Below are positions 1-11,900 of a stretch of 64,000 bases of DNA, one piece after another. The DNA lies in contig MARA01000012.1 of assembly GCA_001792895.1 (NCBI GenBank), forward strand, positions 992,001 to 1,056,000, read 5' to 3'. Position numbers and translations under genes: made by a program. Below the pieces are notes generated by a model. That model had not been told where the DNA came from. It saw nothing but the letters and a program-made list of their open reading frames with translations, and did not search any database. This DNA is from Lentinus brumalis (Eukaryota > Basidiomycota > Agaricomycetes > Polyporales > Polyporaceae). Position 1 is the stretch's first letter. The number at the start of each line of letters is the position of its first letter.

Positions 1-1668
1 TCTCAGATCATCTCTCGTACCTGATGAAGCTGGACCATCTTGCCCTGAGCGAAGGCGACGGTGGTCTTCGGTGGTTCACAGTCATTGACAGGATGGCGAT
101 CGATGTCGAGAACCTGGCTAGCAGAGAGGCGAACGTACTTCTCAGGTGAGGGCGCCTTTGCTGAAAAGAACGATTTCCTTGCTCATAGCATATCAGCACA
201 GAGAGAGGATCGTCTGCGGCGCCGCTGGACGTGTTCCTCATGCGAGCGCATACACTCCCTCTACCCTACCTCACGACGCCCTCAATATCCTTCTTGACAT
301 ACCTGTCGCCTCTGGCCTATCTCAAGCTGCTGCGCACGTCACCCGCAGCAGGTCCAACTCCCCCGAGTCCTCATCTCCCTTTGCTTGACGTTCCCTTCCA
401 GCACATTCGTAACGTCCTCACCTCTCATCCTCGTCCGCCTGGCATCACTCTCGCCACTCTAGTACTTTCTCCAACGCCCCCTCCAGCTCACCATGCAGAC
501 TCCACGCTGATCTCTGCCATCGACACGAAGTCGTCTTCCACACTTGTGACGGACATCAAGATCGACTTCATCTTCCCTGCCGCTCGGGAAGTGCAGGCAC
601 TGCAGGGACAGCAGTTCACGTGGATCCTCGACTTCACGGAGGGCGGGAAGTATCCGGGCATCGTGATGAGCCAGTCGCGCATGCGCGAGATCGAGTTCGT
701 GATCAATCCGTTCAACGAGATGGGAGGCATGGACAACGTACCTATGATGCCTTCTTTCGGAGCGGGGAGCTGGGTGGACCTCCTGGTACGTCTGCACATG
801 CTAGGCTTCGCTTAGGCATTGGCACTCATCAGCTTTCGTCTGCAGTTGATTCGAGATCCGCAGACGCAAGTCTCGCCAGAGCGATATACGGCAGTATATG
901 TCAGTAATCAGTTCGCGTACGTTCGTATTGAGCCGTTCACTGATCCTGTACTCAGACGTCTCCGAACTCGGTACACCCGCCTTTGCAACTACGGCTGACC
1001 GCTCCGGACGAACCGGGTTTCGTGCTCGAAACCATCCCCGTGCGGACACTGAAGGAAGTGTGGAGCATCCTCGAGGTAATAAAGATATGCACGTCAGTCC
1101 TGCTCAGACGGTTCTGACAGTGCTTCCCTCGCAGATTGTGCGAGCGCAGTGCTGGCTGAACGAGATCCTCACGAGCTGCCAGTGGGTCCCTGAGGGGCTC
1201 AACATGCCCCCGCTTGGGGATGACGCCGACGACACCGATGTCACTGAAGACGACCTGCAAGCAGTACTGAAAGGTGAGCATCTATTGTCGACGGATCCGG
1301 GTCGCTGGTGAAAGTTCCTCACCTTTTGCACAGGGTCCATCCAGCCTCGCAGCATCCCTGTGAACGTGAAACTCCCGACCCCGCCGCCTACTGACCGCGA
1401 CAACCTCTTTGCGGACACGGATATGGACGATGTTGTTGGACCGTCACGGCATGCGCAGATCAAGATGACCACACCTGAACGACCGCCCATCTCAGGACTC
1501 GTCGACATCCTGGTCGCATTTGATCCAAGCCGCCCGCGCGGTGTTGCGGTTGAGATCTCGGGAGCGATGGGTGTGGACGTTGATGTGGAGGTACTGGAGG
1601 AGGTGTGTAGGAGAGGGGGATTGCTAGGCTTACCGGGACGGGTGTGGAAGAAGGCGCATGAGTCGTGA
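1..1668 (+). CDS. Mediator subunit MED1-like protein, 3' part (5' end outside window)
   Basis: The reading frame enters the window at position 3 (SDHLSYLMKLDHLALSEG...) and runs through about five exons to a TGA at 1666-1668. Splice sites that keep the frame: GTGAGG near 147; an acceptor before 846; a GTATAT donor at about 888 joined to the CAG before TSPNSVHPPL; an exon starting IVRAQCWLNEIL after the CAG near 1134; and a last exon starting GSIQPRSIPV. The stretches PYLTTPSISFLTYLSPLAYL and PGFVLETIPVRTLKEVWSIL followed by a WLNEIL segment fit the fungal Med1 family, a subunit of the Mediator middle module that bridges activators and RNA polymerase II in the nucleus. The acidic DDADDTDVTEDD linker and the C-terminal LVDILVAFDPSRPRGVAVEI block also fit. 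This is family assignment from memory of the pattern, not a search. The N terminus and promoter are missing. Confidence 0.68.
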
Positions 1669-2282
1669 CGTTAACGCAAATGTCTGTCAGCTATAAGCTT
1701 CAATCGATTCTCCACAGGCGTGGGCTGCCACGGCGACGAGTCATTGCTATTTGGGATGGCATGACCTTGCTAACTTTGAGGCATCCAAGCAGGCACCCTT
1801 AGCTAAAGCGGTTGCGATATCTTTAACGAGCTAAGTTCGGACAAGGCGCAATGTAACAACGATCAATGCAGGTGTAAGATTACTTCCGCAGTACTTCCTA
1901 GCCAGATATGAACGCCATAACATGTGGCAATAGTACGATTGGCATCTTTCTAAGTAGTTCTCTGAATGTGACGCCGTCTATCTCTCTGAGTCTCTATCTC
2001 TCCTCATCTTCTTCATCTTCTTCATCTTCACACTCTTTGACAATCCATAGTCGGCTCCAATAACCTCCTGTATGGGGGTTTCAGCGTCTGCGATCGAGTC
2101 ACCAAAATCGGCATCCTTGCGAGCCGCAAGACTTGCTGGTCTCGTACCCAGACTTGCAAGTATCGACGGTTGCGCCGTCGGCTGCAAAGTACGGCCTCCC
2201 CATGAAAGAGATACGGCCGGGGAAGGCTTGTACCCCCATGGCGCAAACGAGAAGAGAGAGCTTCTATCAGTACTAGCAGCTA
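1669..2282. other. intergenic region, no gene seen
   Basis: This is the 3' flank of the MED1-like gene up to the MITE. It holds only short chance frames. A CATCTTCTT microsatellite lies near 2006-2034. I see no RNA gene or conserved coding stretch. Confidence 0.6.
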
Positions 2283-2817
2283 GGGCACGGGGAAATAGGT
2301 CTCGAGGCCTACTTGACCGGTAAATTAACCCTGGCTGACCTCGTTCCCGAAATTCACCGGGGTAAAATACGGCTAATTAGCCGGGCGTTAATGATTTGAA
2401 CGTCAGAGTCTTACGCCCGTAGAAGAACTTGCTGAGGACTCCAATAGCCTCCAAAACCATCCTGATATTATTGTGGCTTCAGGTGGAGTGGGTGGGGCAC
2501 GAGAGAGGAACTTGTGCGAACGTGTAGCGGACAGCCATGTCTCAGACGCCCGCTCACAACCTCACTCAACCCAGTGTCGCATACAGAGAGGGATTTCTGG
2601 ACCATTTCAAAGCCTCCATGATAGGAGGCACCCGGAGGAGCTCTGCTACCGTTATCAATCTGCTTCCAGGGCTCCTGCAGGCCCACCTGAGTCGTATTCA
2701 TGGTGGTCTATTTGACCCAACTTTACCCCTCGAGTTTCGGCCCACCCTGTAAATTACACGTCATTTACCTGGGTAAATTAGCTGAGGTCAAATTCGGTCG
2801 CCTATTTCCCCGTGCCC
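2283..2817. mobile_element. MITE, 535 bp, Tc1/mariner-like (TA target site)
   Basis: The ends are inverted repeats. GGGCACGGGGAAATAGG at 2283-2299 is matched perfectly by its reverse complement at 2801-2817. The similarity continues inward imperfectly (TAAATTAACCCTGG on the left against CTAATTTACCCAGG read inward from the right), so the TIR is about 55-60 bp. The element is flanked by TA on both sides (2281-2282 and 2818-2819), the target duplication of Tc1/mariner elements. No transposase frame lies inside, so it is non-autonomous. Its right end provides the last codons and stop of the neighbouring BTB gene. The superfamily call is inferred from the TA flank only. Confidence 0.8.
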
Positions 2818-4334
2818 TACTAACAGCGAAGGTCTTTGCACTCGTACGGACCTCGGGTTGGCGAGGGGTGCAGGGGCGAGCGTCGAGTCGCAAATGCGGG
2901 TTTTCCGCTAAGTCAATAGCAGATCCTTCAAGGACGGTCGGTGAAGATGCAGATATGACATCGGGCTCGGCTGGGACTGGGTGGCTCAAAGTGATTGCTG
3001 CGGAACTGACGGTGACTTCTGCGGGACGAGGTGCAGCCGAAGATATAGATGAGGCAATTGTTGCAGGTCGCTTGATGGTGATGGGAGCAGAAATCGTCAC
3101 CCTAAGCCCAAGCAGGGACTGAAGCACGCCGCCTGCATGAGGCATGTCGCCAGCGACGATGCGCTGGATGATTTCTGAGAGGTCGGTCTGGATGGCGCGG
3201 TCCGAGTAATGCTGAGAGAGGTACGAGACAGCGTGTTCCCGCAAGCGGTCGTATCTTTAGTTCGAAATGGTCAAAAATGTGGAAGCGTGTTAGAAGAAAG
3301 TATCGAGCTCACCTGGCGAAGAAGCTGCTGAACGCCTCCTCGACGATATTCTCGGGTTTGAGGCGCGATACGATATCATGGTAGGCAAGGTCCTGGAGTT
3401 CGGTCATCCCATACTGCATGTACCGCACTTAGTTGAGGCGCTTCTAGGGCCAGGGCGAGGTACGCACCGACTCCGCGAGCCGAAACATCGACTTCGGCGA
3501 GCACGCAGGAGCCGCCGATTCGCTCGTGGTGAGCAGCGCGAAGGCGCGCCGCGACGCTCCTTCCGAGGTGAGCGGCAGGAAGTTTGTCTTCCCGGTGTAC
3601 AGGTAGAAGACGCAAGCCTTGAGGCTGGGCGGACATGGTGTGTTCAGCAACTTCGGCCACCGGGGCTGTCATGGAGCAACTCACGTCCTATGGGCGATAC
3701 TCGGGATGAGTATCCGGTGAGCTTTGGTATCACCGACGCCTTGCGACTCGGCGTGGGCCTTGTCTTCTTCTCCCATCTCGCCGTCATCCTTCCCCTTGCC
3801 CTTGCCCTTTGACCGTGAGCTGCTGGAAGAGGACGAGCCAGCAGCTGGGCTCGGCATGGAATCCGCCTCCTCGAACTCGTCGAGATCGCTATCCGTCTCG
3901 TAGTCGTACTCCGACTCGTGTGCGTACTGGCGGATGGCGTTGGGAGCCTCGGGATTCGTCTCAGAGAAGCCCGACGTCAATACTGGCCACAACAGAAAAC
4001 GGCCAACGATGAGTGCACGATTCAGGTATATTGCACTCAAGCACTCACGTTTTGAGAAGTGTTCGGTCTCCTTCAAGATAGAGCCGATCGCGAGGATGGG
4101 TTGAGGGCAGTCAATCCGGATCGCCCCGTCCGAGTACAACAAACGCCGGCTGAACGCGTAGAGATGCACATCCCGTATCTCTGGAGGGGAGAGCGAGGTC
4201 TTGAGGGCTCTTTCAACCGATGTCAGCAGTGCTGTAGCCGGCTTTGACAGAGGTCGTTTGGGAGATGGTGGACGAGGGGCTACCGAGTCTTCGAGTCCCC
4301 ACTGTGACGGCACGGGAGAGCCGCGTCCAGACAT
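2765..4334 (-). CDS. BTB/POZ domain protein 1, C terminus supplied by a MITE
   Basis: Five exons: about 4334-4049, 3982-3686, a third starting TLKACVFYLY, a fourth starting YGMTELQDLAYHD and a last starting YDRLREHAVSYL. The start chosen is MSGRGSPV; an in-frame upstream Met at 4421 would add 29 residues. The first exon holds the BTB strand DVHLYAFSRR, the second the KLLTSGFSE helix end and an acidic Ser-rich insert (YDYETDSDLDEFEEADS), the third TGKTNFLPL. The order matches the BTB proteins common in Agaricomycetes, which are presumed protein-interaction or Cullin-3 adaptors; the function is not shown. The gene at 17695-19076 is a paralogue with the same four intron positions. Oddity: the frame runs into the MITE, whose right TIR encodes about the last 17 residues (ending LTSANLPR) and the TAA at 2765. 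Confidence 0.85.
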
Positions 4335-4985
4335 GGTGTGCACTTGTGCGAGAAGCTGGGACGATACGAGCTTCTTATATGCGTGCGAGAGAACCTTGCT
4401 CTTCCGCCTCGCTGCAGCCACGCTGTAGTCTTTTAGTCAGGCTGCAGGTCCAACTCGTTCTCCATTCCCCAAGACGTGAAGCGGAAGCCGAATCGTCGTC
4501 CTTCCTGGATGGTGCTGCGGTAGATTGAGAGCACCGAGGCGTGTGTGCCTGGCATGGGATCTGCCGTAGCATCCGTGAGTGACACTATCAGGACACGTAC
4601 ATAGGCCAGACGAGGCATTGTATACCTTCATCAAACAAACTTCGTCAACACTGTATCTCTAGGACTCAAGGACTCACCTTCGCATAGTCTCCGTGGCTGA
4701 CCATAGTAGGAGGAGGGATGATAGTCGATCCCGTCCTGATTATGAACCTTCGCAGGGCGCACGCAACTGGCGCTATGCACCAGTGACACGATGGGCATCG
4801 TGACCGCAACGGACGGATACCTGATATACAATACGTCTGTATTATGGGCTCTGATGTACGTGAGGGTGCCGTAGCCGGCCATGATGAACAATGAGTAGCG
4901 TAGCATAGCATGAACAGCAGACAGCAGATGGAGAAAATGCGCAATATCCTTGAAATGTTCCAAACGTCCCACGAGAGAGTCCGGA
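4335..4985. other. intergenic, upstream of BTB gene 1 and downstream of the DCN1-like gene
   Basis: Both neighbours are on the minus strand, so this stretch holds the 3' UTR of the DCN1-like gene and the promoter of BTB gene 1. Only antisense or chance frames are present. I see no clear TATA box or RNA gene. Confidence 0.5.
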
Positions 4986-6832
4986 CTAGTCGTCGTCCTC
5001 GACGTTGACAGTTCCGTCCTGGGCCGCTGCTGCAGGCTTCTTCCAGGCGACGAAGTCGTCCAGCATCGACGGCCACGCCTAGGCACACGACAAGGCGGAA
5101 GAGGCGCAGGTCAGCGCCCGAGAACACAAACGACACGCGGAATAAGGGAAAGCGCACCTCATCTGTTGAATAGTTCGACAGATCCGGTTGCATGGTCGTA
5201 CAGAAGTCGAGCATCTAGAAGACGCGAAAGGAACGTCCATTGCGTGAGCATGCCGTTGCAGCGTAGACATTGCCCAAAGAAGGACAACAGGCTCGCCAGT
5301 TCGCGTCGTCTGGCGATGGCAGGCGTGCGAATGGCGCAGGCACTTACCATACTCCATAGGTCCTTGGTGACGCCTTTGTACGTGCCCTTCTCCTGCGAGC
5401 CGCTTGGTCAGCTGGTCCGCGCATACACTAGCGTGTGAAGACATACGTTGATGAACTCCAGTATGTCCTTCATTATGGGATGCTTCGGCGCAACCAGGAC
5501 GGACCAGAAAGCGCTCGCAGTCTAGCAACGTACAGGGCTGTGTCAGAGAGGCGGCGACGTATATGGGAACGGCTTTGACTTACGTCCATGTCAATGTTCC
5601 TGCTCGTTCTGCGAACAAGGTTATGAGCGGCCACGAAGAAACAAAGCTGGGCGGTGCGTACGGAGGCTTAGCCAATGCAAAGCAGAAGTTGTATAGCTCC
5701 CTAAATGCCTTGTTCTTGTCTGCGACATACTTGTAGTACTTCGCGCGATTGTAAGGCTCTGCAGCATCGGACGCGGGAGTGCCTTTCTTCTTCGGAGCAC
5801 TCGTGGACGGCTGGATTGGCGGTTTGTCAAGGAGCAGGAGGTCTTCGAGGTCATGGAGGACAAGGGCCAATGTATGCGGGTTGGACGCGCTGCGCATGCG
5901 TGCGAGGCTCGTTGAGTCGCCGGGAATAGGTCGAGCAAGAGCTCTAACTCAAGCAGAGACAGGAGCACATACCGCAATTCCCCGGTCCCCTGCATCCATT
6001 CACTCTCCTTGAACTTCGCCATCTCCGTCGCGTGCAATTGCCAAGCGAGGACCAGGGGTAACGCTCCTTCCAGCGAAATGTCGAGGTCGGTACATAGCTT
6101 CTCGAAGCCTTCTGGCCCTATCTCGCCTGGCGTTTCCGGGTCTTCATATGTCTTGAACAACTCCTTGGCACGCTGCTCGGAATACGATTCTGGTTTCGCA
6201 GGAGCCTTGCTCGCTGCAAGTTTGGACGAGGTCGCAGCTGCGCCGTTGCTGTTGTTGTTATGGTCGTCGTAAGAACTCGGTACGCAGCAGAAGAAAGAGA
6301 GGAGGCGCATATGAGGGGGGGAGTCAGGTAGGGCGCACCTGAGAGACGTGCTGGGACCCTATCATGCTTAGTCAGCAGGCGGGATAAGCCGTATTTGGCA
6401 TACGACATACCTCATTCGGACTAGCAGACGAGCAAGGTTAGGGTCTGGATAACTTGAAAGAAATGGCACATACGATGTTTCCTCCTCTGTCGCCCCCTTG
6501 CTCTTCTTCGCTTTCGTCGTGCGCTTCGGTTTCTTGGCCGTCGGTACAGCCTGCCACCCACGCCTTAACCACCCGTACGCTCATGACACGGACGGTAATG
6601 GACCACGCACCTCTACGCCGTCATCAGTCTTCCCTTTGGCAGACTTCTGAGCTTTCTCAACGGATGCAGGGATGATTTGGCTCGTACCGGAGGCAGAGGA
6701 CTTGAGTCGTGACGACGTACGAGTGGCACGCGGCGCCGCTTCCGCCGCAGAGTCTTCGACGCGTTTTCGCTGTATGTACGTGTCAGCCACTATCCCCTGA
6801 CACCACGAAACCGAGCTCGCCTTGGGAGGCAT
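4986..6832 (-). CDS. DCN1-like protein (cullin neddylation E3)
   Basis: The potentiating-neddylation (PONY) domain is clear. YSEQRAKELFKTYEDPETPG begins it, GPEGFEKLCTDLDISLEGAL and LPLVLAWQLHATEMAKFKES follow, and the C-terminal part has YKYVADKNKAFRELYNFCF, a MDTASAFWSVLVAP block and a VTKDLWSMMLDFC helix, ending GTVNVEDDD and TAG at 4986-4988. Proteins of this family bind cullins and the E2 Ubc12 and promote NEDD8 transfer to cullin-RING ligases. The start at 6832 (MPPKASS) is inferred. It is followed by a Lys/Arg-rich, low-complexity N-terminal region (KKPKRTTKAKKSKG) spread over small exons, which could direct nuclear entry; I see no UBA domain there. The gene has at least eight introns, and exon ends in the N-terminal half are approximate. 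Confidence 0.88.
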
Positions 6833-7150
6833 GGTTGCGCGAAGCACGGAGGTCACAGATAGGAGTGGCAAGAGGTGGTGGTGGTCAGCGCATAACCAGC
6901 TTTAAACCGTGTCGCGCCTGGCGAAACACGCTCTCGGCAAGTTCCGAGGCGTCTCTGATGTCACGGTCGTTCGCTTTCAATCAATGAATCATACTACTGT
7001 ACTATCATACTGTACTAAAGAGTTGAATCGCGACCGCAGGCCGACTCAGTACTCAGTGCTACCGTGCATCTCGTTGGCTATTATATGCCCTTTTCTGAGG
7101 TATTTTGAAGGTGAATTTTCTTTCTATCGCTGACGCGTCGGAGAACGTTA
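6833..7150. other. intergenic, promoter side of the DCN1-like gene
   Basis: This AT-richer stretch lies between the divergent DCN1-like and CIA2 genes and continues from 7334 to 7729 beyond the MITE. No coding signal is seen. Confidence 0.5.
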
Positions 7151-7333
7151 CACGGCGGGCATTGCAGGATTTTCCACCTCGTAACAGGCCAGTGCCATTG
7201 GGGTCAAAGGTAAAATTTCCCCGTGATCTGGCCCCAAAGGAGGTAGAAGGCCTGTGAAAAGTTACATTCGACAGACCTGTTGCGGGGTTTTTTGCCCTGT
7301 TACAGAGGAGAACATCGCGCTTTGCCCGCCGTG
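7151..7333. mobile_element. MITE, 183 bp, PIF/Harbinger (Tourist)-like, TTA target site
   Basis: CACGGCGGGCA at 7151-7161 is repeated in inverse at 7323-7333. The match continues with gaps for about 38 bp, to GTAACAGG on both arms. The element is flanked by TTA on each side (7148-7150 and 7334-7336), the 3-bp TWA duplication typical of PIF/Harbinger elements. A GTAACAGGCC / GGCCTGTG pair lies further inside. There is no coding capacity. It sits in the shared upstream region of the DCN1-like and CIA2 genes. Confidence 0.72.
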
Positions 7334-7729
7334 TTAACGTCTTACGAGGCGGGCCTGTGGGCTTCAACCAGCCGAACCTTTCTGGGGATAGACCCTCAAA
7401 TATATCTCTAATTATACAAGCAGAAGCTCAGGGTATGTACCCCACAGCCTCAAAACCCCATGTTGTGGCCTGAGTGCCCAGCTGTTATGACTACATAGCA
7501 GTGCCAACATGATCTACTCTCAGATTGTTGGCGCATACTTGCTGTGCTTCCGTTCTCCTTTTAGAGCTTACTGCAGAACGAAAGAGAGTCAAGTAGAAAG
7601 CTGGGTGGTTGAAAGTTACATACATAAGTATAACGTGTTGTCGGTCAAATTCAAACTCAGATAGGTCAAGTGTCATTCTTTGATTCAATCCGCTTTTGGA
7701 AGCGCCTGACTCAGGCGCAGACCACCACG

Positions 7730-8941
7730 ATGTCCTCCGAAGTCTTCAACCCAAATCCTACAATCTTCGCGCCGACAAAGTCCAAGAAGTCTTCCACATA
7801 TGCTCGACTACACTCGCTTTGGCTGGACGACGGCGAACACGAGGAAAATGACGAGTACTATCAGTCGGACGAGCCAGAGACGATCGACCAGGACGAGATC
7901 TTCGGTATGTCTTTATGAGCTTGCACGACGGGCATTGGGCAAGGGATCTTTTGTGCCTGTTACAGAGATTGCGAACCACGGGGAGCACTCTCCATGGAGG
8001 ACTCCTTTATAGATCGCCCACCAATGTCCTACCACACGGCGCGCAAGCTTCTGTAATGTCTGAAGGGCAAACTTCAGAGGCCGCGCCGATGCACACCTAC
8101 ACGCCGTGCATGTCCATATTGTCGAGGCCAGAAGACGCATGGGAAACCGTTCGGGAGACTGTCATGCCTGGCTTTCAGCCTAAGCGGCCAAAGGAAATGA
8201 TAGACACCCTCCTCACTTCCTATGCATGATCTGGCCTCGTGGGCATGCAAATCCCCGTAGAGGAGTCTGTGATTGGTAAGTGTGCATCGGCGTATGCTCT
8301 GACAATTACCTTTGGAGAATAGAATGACTGGCGCGACGTGCCAATTACCCCCCCCCCCTGGCACAAAAGAATTTCTGCTCGTCGTGATGATCTAGATACT
8401 CTATACGGTGCTCACCACAGAGCAGAGCTCATTAGGTCAATATCCGACCCAGAGCACCGCAGCATGAGTTTGGAGCAGCTCGCAGTGGTCTCAGCACCCC
8501 AGATCACCTTCGACCCGAAGTACCCGGACCGAATAACCGTCGAGTTCACCCCGACGGTGCCACACTGCGGCATGAGCACATTCATCGGTACGCACCCACG
8601 CACCTCTCATGCTGTTCGTATCACCGTGACCAAACTCTGACGCAACGCAACATCCAGGGCTGTCCATCCGTGTACGTCTGCTCCGGAGTCTCCCACAACG
8701 GTTCAAGATCGATGTCCGTGTCAAGCCAGGCTCCCACCAGAGCGAGCAAGCACGTAAGTGTCTGTCACCATGCACGCTGTGCTCCGCGATACGCCACACG
8801 GATGGTATGCTCATCTGTGGGGCAGTGAACAAGCAGCTCAACGACAAGGAACGCGTCGCCGCGGCGCTCGAGAACCCCGCGCTCCTCGAGGTGCTCGAGC
8901 AGTGCCTGTCCACTGCGGGTAGGACGCCACACGAAGACTGA
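7730..8941 (+). CDS. CIA2/MIP18-family cytosolic iron-sulfur assembly protein
   Basis: The ATG at 7730 opens [15 protein letters not shown], the usual N terminus of this family. Exon 1 ends at 7904 in DQDEIF. Exon 2 starts at 8426 and gives [13 protein letters not shown], then [20 protein letters not shown] and [17 protein letters not shown]. Exon 3 gives [20 protein letters not shown] and the last [20 protein letters not shown], ending [12 protein letters not shown] and TGA at 8939-8941. The Cys in PHCGMST is the conserved family cysteine. In the known family, CIA2 works with CIA1 and MMS19 in the targeting complex that delivers Fe-S clusters to cytosolic and nuclear proteins. Oddity: intron 1 (7905-8425) is 521 bp, about ten times the local norm, and has coding-like sequence in it (see separate entry). 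The other introns are short. Confidence 0.92.
7905..8425 (+). other. oversized CIA2 intron with coding-like relic
   Basis: Donor GTATGT and acceptor GCAG join exon 1 and exon 2 in frame (TTC G / AG CTC ATT). Inside, a plus-strand frame at about 8050-8229 reads [16 protein letters not shown]..., [17 protein letters not shown] and [12 protein letters not shown] before a stop. Another frame just upstream reads [20 protein letters not shown]. The composition looks protein-like but I do not recognise it and no single open frame spans it. A run of ten C lies at about 8349-8358. It could be an inserted gene fragment, an alternative exon or chance. Confidence 0.35.
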
Positions 8942-11900
8942 AGGCCCGACGCGCCAGGTGTTCCTGTTCCGTGTCCGTGCTCCTGCCCCTGCCGCCAAGG
9001 TCCGGCTGCAGTCTTGTGCTCCGTATGTAGCCCTATGTTTCTGGATGTACCCTCACGCACCGCTTGTAATTGTAGCAGTCTCACCCTGCCTCTGGCCTGC
9101 TGCCCGCCACCCGGTAACCCGTTCGGTACCCTACCCGTCCGTACCCGTTCCCGCGAAGATGTCGGAAGGGGCGCTTGAGCTTTGCATCGGTCGCGCGATC
9201 TGGCCGTGTCATGGCAGACACGCAGACCTCGTGTACCCGTCTTCATTCCTCGCTCCGAGTCAGCAAACTCAAACACGACGCTCCGGAGCAAGTCAGTGCC
9301 AGTTGCTCCCCAGCATTCAACAGCGCTTCCTCCCGGTCCCAGGCGGACGACAGGCCTTGTCGTCCGTCGAGCAGAGAACACCCCGCAAGACAAGGCAACG
9401 CGACCGTAGCAGCATCCATCGTCTTCGCATGGACAGGACAGGCGGCCACAGTCCCCCTTCGGCGTCTGCGGGGCTGACCGCCCGCGGGGTAGCTTGTCAT
9501 AATCCCGATACATCAAGTCTGAGTCCATGTTCGTAGTGGATCTCAGCTTGGGCGCAAGATGATCGAGATTCCATTCTTACAGCTTACAGCTCACAATGCA
9601 ATTGGTATCGCGGCGCGATACGGCGCCGTCATGGGCGTGCCGCAGGACTTGGAGGACGCCTAACCACACGGATTGGGAGGTGCGTACAGAACAATCCCTA
9701 CGGTCAGACTCGGTCCGGGTTCATGCGGAGCCAGGCTCGCTGCTGATGCACTAAGCGACCGTCTCATCTAGCGGACGCAGGTTCCAGTTCGTTTTCGCGG
9801 CGAGTGGCCGCAGAACGGGCACAACCGGCGAAGATCGGTCACTTGGCTGGTGGGCTGCATCAGGCTTCTTCATGGCCTATCATGGGCTTCGGCTCCGCAG
9901 CGCTAAGAAACGTTCACAGGCACCGTCTTCCGTATGATGGAGCAAAGTACTGTCTGAGAGCACAGTCACAGCCCGAGCGCCACCGACAGACTGCCGACTA
10001 CGTCGATTTTGCTCGCAGCGGGCGTATTGTCAGAGAAGGAGCGGTCCCAATATCGCGATGGCTATGTGGCTGTCGTGCTGAGGAACACGACCGCGTGCGC
10101 GAAGACGTGCAATGACCTGCATTCACGGGCAGATGGTATGAACCGTACAACAGCAAGAACTTTACTCGGAGCATTCTACGGCGCCATCTCCTCAGCACCC
10201 CTTTATCCGCTGCGACCGCTGGTATGCACGATACCCGCTTGTGTCCCGGCCGCCCTCGGCACGCCAGAGCGTGCGGACCACACAGCGGATAACCATCCGA
10301 CTCAGCCGGAACCAGTTCGCAAGAACGCAACGGTCGCTAGCACGTGGCGCGATGGTTCATCAATGTTTCGGCCCTCGGTTCAGAGTCCGTGTCGCTGGTC
10401 GAAACTCGGAGACCACTCCCGCGCCCAGGTTTCAGCAGCCAAATTTTGGCCAAATTCGGGGACACGCGGGCGTCCGTTATTGCATTGCAGATCCCAGCCA
10501 CACGTCGGCAATGTGGTGAAATACCGGCGAGGGCGGCTTCCATCGAGCGTCGCGCGGGCGGACCTCTGCACGCTGGTGTCATCTTCAGGGTCGTACTCCG
10601 GAGCACTGTCTGGAGGAGGCAGGACTATGAGTACATACCCGCCCGGATTTGTTGCAGGTGCACGCGGCTCTTTCGTGCAGGGATGGGTGCGGAACGCCCT
10701 AGGGCCTTGTGAGCGGTGAGCACCGTTCTGTCACTCGAATCGTCGTTGCTTACTGTGGCAGCTTACTGTGGCAGACAAAGAACAGGGGTGGACAAGGTGC
10801 CGCAGTACGGCTGTGGAATCCGTGGCTTCAAATGCAGAACAGGTCGAAATCGGCCTCAGGTGCATACGTGATGCCTCCAGGCTCCCTGCCAGGTTGTCAC
10901 TGTACCTGAAGAGTTTTAGCCACATGGTGAACGACTATGTCTGATGCCGGCACGCATAGGAACCATCGTTCAACACACACCCCAAATGGTGTCACGGCAC
11001 ATCTACGGGAGCAGAACAGGCTGAGAAGCGCTCGTGCAGCGCACATGTACAGGCCGGTGGCACCGACACTCCTTCCGCAACGTGCCAGAGCTCGCCAGAG
11101 ACGCGCTCGCACAGTCTCGTCTGCTCCCCTTCGCGGACAGGAGATGCTGAAACGCTTCGACCGGCCTTATGCACCGGCCGCACTGCATGCACGCCGTTAC
11201 TTGCCAGCGACGACGCAGATAATCGACGAGGCGCCCAGGTAAGGCAACCGCACGATCACATGGATGCATTGCAGATGCTGATTTGGGGAACATAGGCAGG
11301 GCTCTTGTCGGTTAGTTTGGGTTGTGCATTGTCGCGCTGCCAGATGCTGCCCGTCGTGGGATCCCTTTTGTTTTTGCAGACTGCGGGAAACGTTAAGGTT
11401 ACGAACGGCGTCAGGCAGGGTCAAGAAGATCGGCCATGCGTAGGCCACACGACGGCCGTGGGTGCACACGCTCGTGGAACGCCTGAGGGCGCCTGCTATT
11501 GTTCTGGCTTCTGGAATTATGCGGTCACCGGAGCACCAGGAAGCACCGTACTCGTGGAGAGGCGATGTGTGTATACGGAGTACGGAGAACGGAGGTATGT
11601 GTGCTTGGGAATGGACTTGACGAGGTGGATCAGTGATGCGCACCCTGTGGGCGGCGAGCAGCGGGAATGGGCACGCTCGGGGAATGGACTTGGCTACAAC
11701 GTGCGGCAGGCGGGCGGGATGATGGGACAGAAACTCGGGAATACAACGCGCGCAGGTGAGCCCCGTACAGCCCTTTGTTTTCCAAACACAGACAGTGTGG
11801 GCGCCTGCAGCTGGCCCACCGGCGCTTCGGTCCGTCTACTGCCTTGTCCCTAATATGGGAGCTGTTGTACAACGCCTTCGCGTTCTTATACCCTCCGCCC

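Noticed and set aside
2006..2034. CATCTTCTT repeats
   Set aside because: Simple microsatellite; not a CRISPR or binding-site array.
7059..7367. 102-codon minus-strand frame
   Set aside because: It spans the TTA-flanked MITE and has no similarity to a transposase that I can see.
8491..9528. 345-codon minus-strand open frame
   Set aside because: It runs antisense through CIA2 exons, is rich in Arg/Gly/Cys/Ser as expected from GC-rich chance frames and has no family signal.
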